Assembly: GCA_024036415.1 (NCBI GenBank)
Contig: JAMWET010005048.1
Coordinates: 1-64,000, forward strand
Direction of reading: 5' to 3'
Length of the DNA: 64,000 nucleotides
Source of the DNA: Prochilodus magdalenae
Lineage: Eukaryota > Chordata > Actinopteri > Characiformes > Prochilodontidae
Below are positions 60,701-64,000 of this stretch, in pieces; position 1 is the stretch's first letter, and every line of letters starts with the position of its first letter. A program made the position numbers and the translations under genes. The notes beneath the pieces are model-generated. The model did no database searches. It worked only from the letters and a program-made list of their open reading frames with translations, and was not told the origin of the DNA.

Positions 60701-63250
60701 ACCACACCGGATATTGTGGGACTCACTTCACAGAATGACCTTTGAACTGCAGCAGTGTTCAGTTATGATATGTAAACATACTGTTTAAACTTCATTTTAA
60801 TGTCACATGATGTTGTGATGAAAAAGCATTTAAAAAAAAAAAATCCTATTAGCAGTATTAATATTATTATTATTATTATTAGTAGTAATATTATTAGTGG
60901 TAGTAGTAACATTATTATTGTTATTATTATTTTTATTAGTAGTAGTATCATTATTATTAGTATTATTATTAGCTTGTGCGGCAGTCATGGGCTGGAGGTT
61001 AGGGAACCAGCCTTGTGACCGGAGGGTCGCCGGTTAGTATTATTAGTAGTAATAGTGGTAGTATTTATGTTATTAGTATTATTAGTAGTATTATTATTAG
61101 TAGTAATAGTAATAGTGGTAGTGTTTATATTATTAGTTTTATTATTAGTAGTAATAGTACTGGTAGTATTTATATTATTAGTAGTATTAGTAGTAGTAAT
61201 GGTAGTAGTGTTTATATTATTAGTATTATTAGTGGTATTATTAGTGGTAATAGTAGTAGGGGTAGTATTAATATTATTAGTAGTATTATTAGTGGTAATA
61301 GTAGTGGTGGTGTTTATATTATTAGTATTATTATTAGTAGTAGTAGTAGTAGTAGCAGTATTAATATTAATAGCAGTATTATTAGTAGTAGTAATAGTAG
61401 TAAGGTTTATATTATTAGTATCATTAGTGGTATTATTAGTGGTAATAGTAGTAGGGGTAGTATTAATATTATTAGTAGTATTATTAGTGGTAATAGTAGT
61501 AGTGGTTGTGTTTATATTATTAGTATTATTATTATTAGTAGTAGTAGTAGTAGTAGTAGTATTAATATTAGTAGTATTAGTAGTAGTATTAATATTAGTA
61601 GTATTAGTAGTAGTAATAGTAGTAGTAGTGGTGGTGGTAGTATTAATATTAGTAGTATTATTAGTAGTAATAGTAGTAGTAGTGGTGGTGGTAGTATTAA
61701 TATTAGTAGTATTATTAGTAGTAATAGTGGTGGTGGTGGTAGTATTAATATTAGTAGTAATAGTAGTAATAGTAGTATTAGTGGTAGTATTAACATTAGT
61801 AGTATTATAAGTAGTAATAGTAGTAGCGGTGGTGGTGGTAGTATTAATATTAGTAGTATTATTAGTAGTAATAGTAGTAGTGGTTGGTGGTGGTGGTAGT
61901 ATTAATATTAGTAGTATTATTAGTAGTAATAGTAGTAGTAGTATTAGTGAATAGTATTAATATTAGTAGTATTATTAGTAGTAATAGTAGTATTAGTGGT
62001 GGTGGTGGTAGTATTAATATTAGTAGTATTATTAGTAGTAATAGTACTATTAGTAGTATTAGTGGTAGTATTAATATTAGTAGTATTATTAGTAGTAATA
62101 GTAATAGTGGTGGTAGTATTCATATTAGTAGTATTATTAGTAGTAATAGTAGTAGTGGTGGTAGTATTAATATTAGTAGTATTATTAGTAGTAACAGTAG
62201 TAGTGGTGGTAGTATTAATATTAGTAGTATTATTAGTAGTAATAGTAGTAATAGTAGTAGTAGTATTAGTGGTAGTATTAATATTAGTAGTAGTATTAGT
62301 AGTAATAGTAGTAGTAGTAGTATTAGTGGTAGTATTAATATTAGTAGTATTAGTAGTAGTAATAGTAGTAGTGGTGGTAGTATTAATATTAGTAGTATTA
62401 TTAGTAGTAATAGTAGTAGTGGTGGTGGTGGTGGTGGTGGTAGTGTTTATATTATTAGTATTATTAGTAGTAATAGTAGTAGTGGTGGTGGTGGTGGTAT
62501 TAATATTAGTAGTAATAGTAGTAGGGGGTTGGTGGTAGTATTAATATTAATAGTATTATTAGTAGTAATAGTAGTAGTAGTAGTATTAGTGGTAGTATTA
62601 ATATTAGTAGTATTATTAGTAGTAATAGTAGTAGTGGTGGTGGTGGTGGTAGTATTAATATTAGTAGTATTATTAGTAGTAATAGTAGTAGTAGTAGTAT
62701 TAGTGGTAGTATTAATATTAGTAGTATTATTAGTAGTAATAGTAGTAGTAGTATTATTAGTAGTAATAGTAGTAGTGGTGGTTGTGGTAGTATTATTATT
62801 ATTAGTATTAATATTAGTAGTATTATTAGTAGTAATAGTAGTAGTGGTGTTGGTGGTAGTATTAATATTAGTAGTATTATTAGTAGTAATAGTAGTGGTG
62901 GTGGTAGTATTAATATTAGTAGTATTATTAGTAGTAATAGTAGTGGTGGTGGTAGTATTAATATTAGTAGTATTATTAGTAGTAATAGTAGTAGTGGTGG
63001 TTGTGGTAGTATTAATATTAGTAGTATTATTAGTAGTAATAGTAGTAGTGGTGGTTGTGGTAGTATTAATATTAGTAGTATTAATATTATTAGTATTTTT
63101 GTGGGTGTGTATGTTAATACTGAGCAGGTGAAGTCGTGTCTCCCCGATGGTACGACGTGGTTGAACTCACAGCAGTGAGATGGAGATCAGCAGAAGGAGG
63201 AGGCTCCATGTTCCTCCACAGCAGATCCCCTGGATCCACTGGAAATCCAT
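48752..63250 (-). CDS. cyp3a: Cytochrome P450 family 3 (CYP3A-like), gene C; exons 2-3 disrupted as given
   Basis: This is a close paralogue of gene B. Exons 1-13 (minus strand): 63250-63171, 58591-58489, 58371-58318, 56905-56806, 56586-56473, 55757-55669, 55172-55027, 54840-54713, 53061-53001, 52214-52054, 51311-51085, 50923-50761, 48862-48752. Exons 1 and 4-13 are in frame, have GT/AG junctions, and match gene B in length exactly. Exon 2 is 103 bp (94 in gene B) and exon 3 is 54 bp (53), with internal frameshifts, so the sequence as given cannot encode a full protein. Landmarks: same N-terminal anchor as gene B; I-helix GGYETS (gene B has AGYETS); ExxR in NESMR; PERF; haem loop [10 protein letters not shown], keeping the Cys ligand but with Gly and Leu in place of Asn and Ile. 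If the exon 2-3 defects are assembly errors the product would be about 508-509 residues; otherwise it is a recent pseudogene. Confidence 0.85.
49530..49620 (-). mobile_element. LINE reverse-transcriptase fragment
   Basis: The minus strand reads NYCGVPQGS then a diverged LGP. It is closely similar to the fragments at 37599 and 51389 and lies in gene C intron 12. Confidence 0.7.
49795..50516. repeat. TAGTA-type array with TTTTG spacers
   Basis: About 720 bp are built from TATAG and TACAG pentamers, punctuated by TTTTG, in gene C intron 12. Tyr/Thr/Leu open frames on the minus strand are artefacts. Confidence 0.95.
51389..51475 (-). mobile_element. LINE reverse-transcriptase fragment
   Basis: The minus strand carries the GVPQGS motif region, matching 37599-37700. 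It lies about 80 bp upstream of exon 11 of gene C, the same position as in gene B, so the insertion likely predates the B/C duplication. Confidence 0.7.
51540..51735 (+). mobile_element. Tc1/mariner transposase relic
   Basis: The plus strand gives [13 protein letters not shown], corresponding to the SDESRF motif with the first catalytic Asp of Tc1 transposases. A GFVCGA segment and, in another frame, a GGGSI-like part (GGATGGTGGAGGTTCCATAT) follow. Frame breaks show it is dead. It is in gene C intron 10. Confidence 0.65.
51765..51925. repeat. 11-bp tandem repeat
   Basis: About 14 copies of CACTTAGCATA / CACTTAGCACA lie in intron 10 of gene C. Confidence 0.92.
52215..53000. other. Gene C intron 9
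   Basis: Variants of ATCGGATCTGA / ATCGGATTTGAG recur (about 52366, 52590, 52690, 52806), hinting at a transposon remnant, but I cannot name it. No gene is seen. Confidence 0.4.
53474..53671 (-). mobile_element. Dispersed fish repeat, copy 2
   Basis: In reverse complement it shows CGCTTTTTACAACAGGTGTG, CACAAAGCCGCTTTACAGAG and GAGGAACCAAGACTCAGAAG, matching the repeat at 14630-14845. Confidence 0.6.
54195..54575 (-). mobile_element. Transposon-derived repeat (probably Tc1/mariner type), copy 2
   Basis: This is the inverted counterpart of 9255-9640. On the minus strand ATGGACTGGCCACCCCAGAG translates to MDWPPQS, followed by diverged LNTIE-like codons, the motif before the last catalytic acid of Tc1 transposases. 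The frame is broken. It is in gene C intron 8. Confidence 0.55.
55173..56472. other. Gene C introns 6 and 5 (around exon 6)
   Basis: Apart from exon 6 (55757-55669), I recognise no repeat or gene in these two introns. Confidence 0.5.
56952..57690. repeat. 16-bp array carrying AGTTCA/AGCTCA
   Basis: About 45 units alternate between CAGATTACAGCTCAGT and CAGATTAGAGTTCAGT in intron 3 of gene C. The AGTTCA in many units equals a nuclear-receptor half-site, spaced 10 bp from the next one. Confidence 0.95.
57708..58130. repeat. G-rich tandem repeat
   Basis: Units of about 60 bp contain GGGTATTAGCGGGGGGGTAA and GTAGGGTGGGAGTATTAG, with several runs of three or more G on the plus strand. It is in intron 3 of gene C. 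Confidence 0.9.
58318..58371 (-). other. Exon 3 of gene C, frameshifted
   Basis: It has the expected acceptor and the GTGAGT donor, but is 54 bp instead of 53. Relative to gene B there are two extra bases before the LECLRKYG codons and one base missing in the GRVWG codons. Read in the expected phase it meets a TAA at codon five. Confidence 0.8.
58489..58591 (-). other. Exon 2 of gene C, frameshifted
   Basis: Homology to gene B exon 2 is clear from YEYSSKRF through RNLG to the GTCAGT donor. One codon is truly extra (RFGFRNLG), and about six single-base insertions follow within 60 bp, mostly lengthening a short run (AAA, TTT, TTTT, GGG). Ignoring them restores the PGPRPLPF hinge expected of the family. 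Confidence 0.8.
58592..60854. other. Gene C intron 1, right-hand non-array part
   Basis: It contains a GGCCACTTTATT transposon end (58655-58692). Related segments at 59640-59760 and 60085-60200 share TTAGTATACTAAAT-type sequence, with a piece in inverse order near 59345-59395; they look like an old repeat. A short ATATATAATTAGTATACTT repeat lies at 60220-60340. No gene is seen. Confidence 0.5.
60855..63095. repeat. TAG/TTA/TGG trinucleotide array, 2.2 kb
   Basis: An almost pure triplet array (AGTAGTAATAGTAGTAGTGG, then TGGTAGTATTAATATTAGTA) fills much of intron 1 of gene C and ends about 75 bp before exon 1. Val/Leu and Ser/Ile open frames of several hundred codons are artefacts. A SINE fragment interrupts it near its left end. 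Confidence 0.97.
60972..61035 (+). mobile_element. Truncated SINE fragment
   Basis: ATGGGCTGGAGGTTAGGGAA followed by CCTTGTGACCGGAGGGTCGC matches the left end of the SINE at 14421. The triplet array resumes directly at its B-box, CGGTTAGTATT. Confidence 0.65.
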
Positions 63251-63541
63251 TACAGGCTGGAGAGGAGCGGGAAAGCCGAGCAGCTCCGCTCGGAGAGAGC
63301 TCTGTGAGGCGGTGGGAGAAGGTCTCAGACTCTCAGATCTCCAGACAGGAGCGGGAAGCGGAGTTCCCAGAGTCTCCAGCTGCTCCCGGGAGGAAGTCCT
63401 TCAACCGTTCAGCTCCAGCGGAGACAGGAAGAGTCTCACGGCTCGAGCGGCGCGAACAGCCAATCAGAGCGCGGGTACGCTGAGGCGGGGGCGCTGACCA
63501 ATCACGGCGCTCGCTGCAGCTTCAGCGCTGAATAAAACAAC
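63251..63541 (-). promoter_or_regulatory. Promoter and 5' UTR region of gene C
   Basis: It is nearly the same sequence as the gene B promoter, with CCAAT boxes at 63460-63464 and 63498-63502. Unlike gene B it contains an added 16-bp segment (near 63431) and a GAGGCGGGGGCG GC-box at 63482-63493. No obvious TATA box is present. Confidence 0.65.
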
Positions 63542-63599
63542 GGTGACCAAACCGCCTGATTAAACAATACCACTGGGTACAGGAGCTACACAGGCCGAG

Positions 63600-63785
63600 C
63601 AGAGGCTGACACAGACCGGATCCAGCGGATCCAGCAGACCCAGCAGACAGACCAGACCCAGCAGACCCAGCAGATCCAGCAGACAGAGCAGATCCAGCAG
63701 ACAGAGCAGATCCAGCAGACCCAGCAGATCACAGACAGACCAGACCCAGCAGACCCAGCAGATCACAGACAGACCAGACCCAGCT
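63600..63785. repeat. Short tandem repeat of CCCAGCAGA type
   Basis: Units of about 9-10 bp (GACCCAGCAGA, GATCCAGCAGACAGA) repeat for nearly 190 bp upstream of the gene C promoter. Confidence 0.85.
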
Positions 63786-64000
63786 AAACTCTAAACACAG
63801 CTCCTCTGAACTGGGTTAGGTGGCTCGGGAGGAGCTCAGTGAACAGGTTTCATATTACACCCATATGGCTTCATGGCTTTGTATTGCTGAGCTCGGGTGG
63901 AGCTGCTGACGACAGGCCCGTGTTCAGGTGAGCTCATGGCGAACCTTCCTATACTAGCTGGGAAACCTTATCCAGCGGAGCACGGCTGCAGGTGGCTCTG
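63786..64000. other. Right edge of the window, nothing recognised
   Basis: No exon or repeat family is visible in the last 215 bp. Confidence 0.4.

Noticed and set aside
61015..63131. Ser/Val/Leu-rich open frames up to 415 codons
   Set aside because: They are translations of the TAG/TTA triplet array in gene C intron 1.

Overview
The window is nuclear DNA from a ray-finned fish. Intron-containing vertebrate cytochrome P450 genes, Tc1/mariner relics, fish-type interspersed repeats and very long mini- and microsatellites all point that way. An ostariophysan (characin/gymnotid/catfish-like) source is my guess from the style of the repeats and is not proven.

The only host genes I can support are three tandem family-3 cytochrome P450 genes (CYP3A-like), all on the minus strand and all with the classic 13-exon structure. 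Gene A (21763 to 13428) encodes an intact 510-residue protein. Gene B (46245 to 34783) encodes an intact 508-residue protein. In gene C (63250 to 48752), exons 1 and 4-13 are clean, but exons 2 and 3 carry clustered one- and two-base indels. These could mark a young pseudogene or uncorrected assembly error. A fragment of a fourth copy, a decayed exon 10, lies near 33.0-33.1 kb between genes A and B. The products are expected to be ER-membrane, haem-thiolate monooxygenases of xenobiotic, steroid and bile-acid metabolism.

Layout from left to right: Tc1 transposase relic (1-345); 7.6-kb array of 91-bp units (1.4-9.1 kb); transposon-derived block (9.25-9.64 kb); 2.1-kb array of 19-bp units (10.7-12.8 kb); gene A (13.4-21.8 kb); 1.1-kb CT tract just upstream of its promoter; 6.1-kb array of 75-bp units (24.0-30.06 kb); 15/16-bp array (30.6-31.5 kb); exon-10 relic running straight into a 16-bp array (33.0-34.2 kb); gene B (34.8-46.2 kb), whose introns hold hexanucleotide, 14-bp, polypurine, 12-bp and 54-bp arrays; a CCAAT-box promoter; MITE-like repeats and a 29-bp array (46.5-48.4 kb); gene C (48.75-63.25 kb), whose introns hold AT-rich, 11-bp, 16-bp, G-rich and 2.2-kb trinucleotide arrays; and a second copy of the same CCAAT-box promoter (63.25-63.54 kb). 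By rough addition, tandem repeats fill a little under half the window.

The most interesting biology is the paralogue history. Genes B and C share an almost identical promoter, 5' UTR and exon 1 with abrupt edges. They are also very similar in exons 9-12, but much less so in exons 2-8 and 13. Such a mosaic suggests gene conversion. The substrate-recognition segment after the K-helix differs in all three genes. I did not find a convincing new multi-gene system. The nearest to unexplained structure is the set of long, internally re-duplicated minisatellites and a nuclear-receptor-half-site-like array inside gene C.
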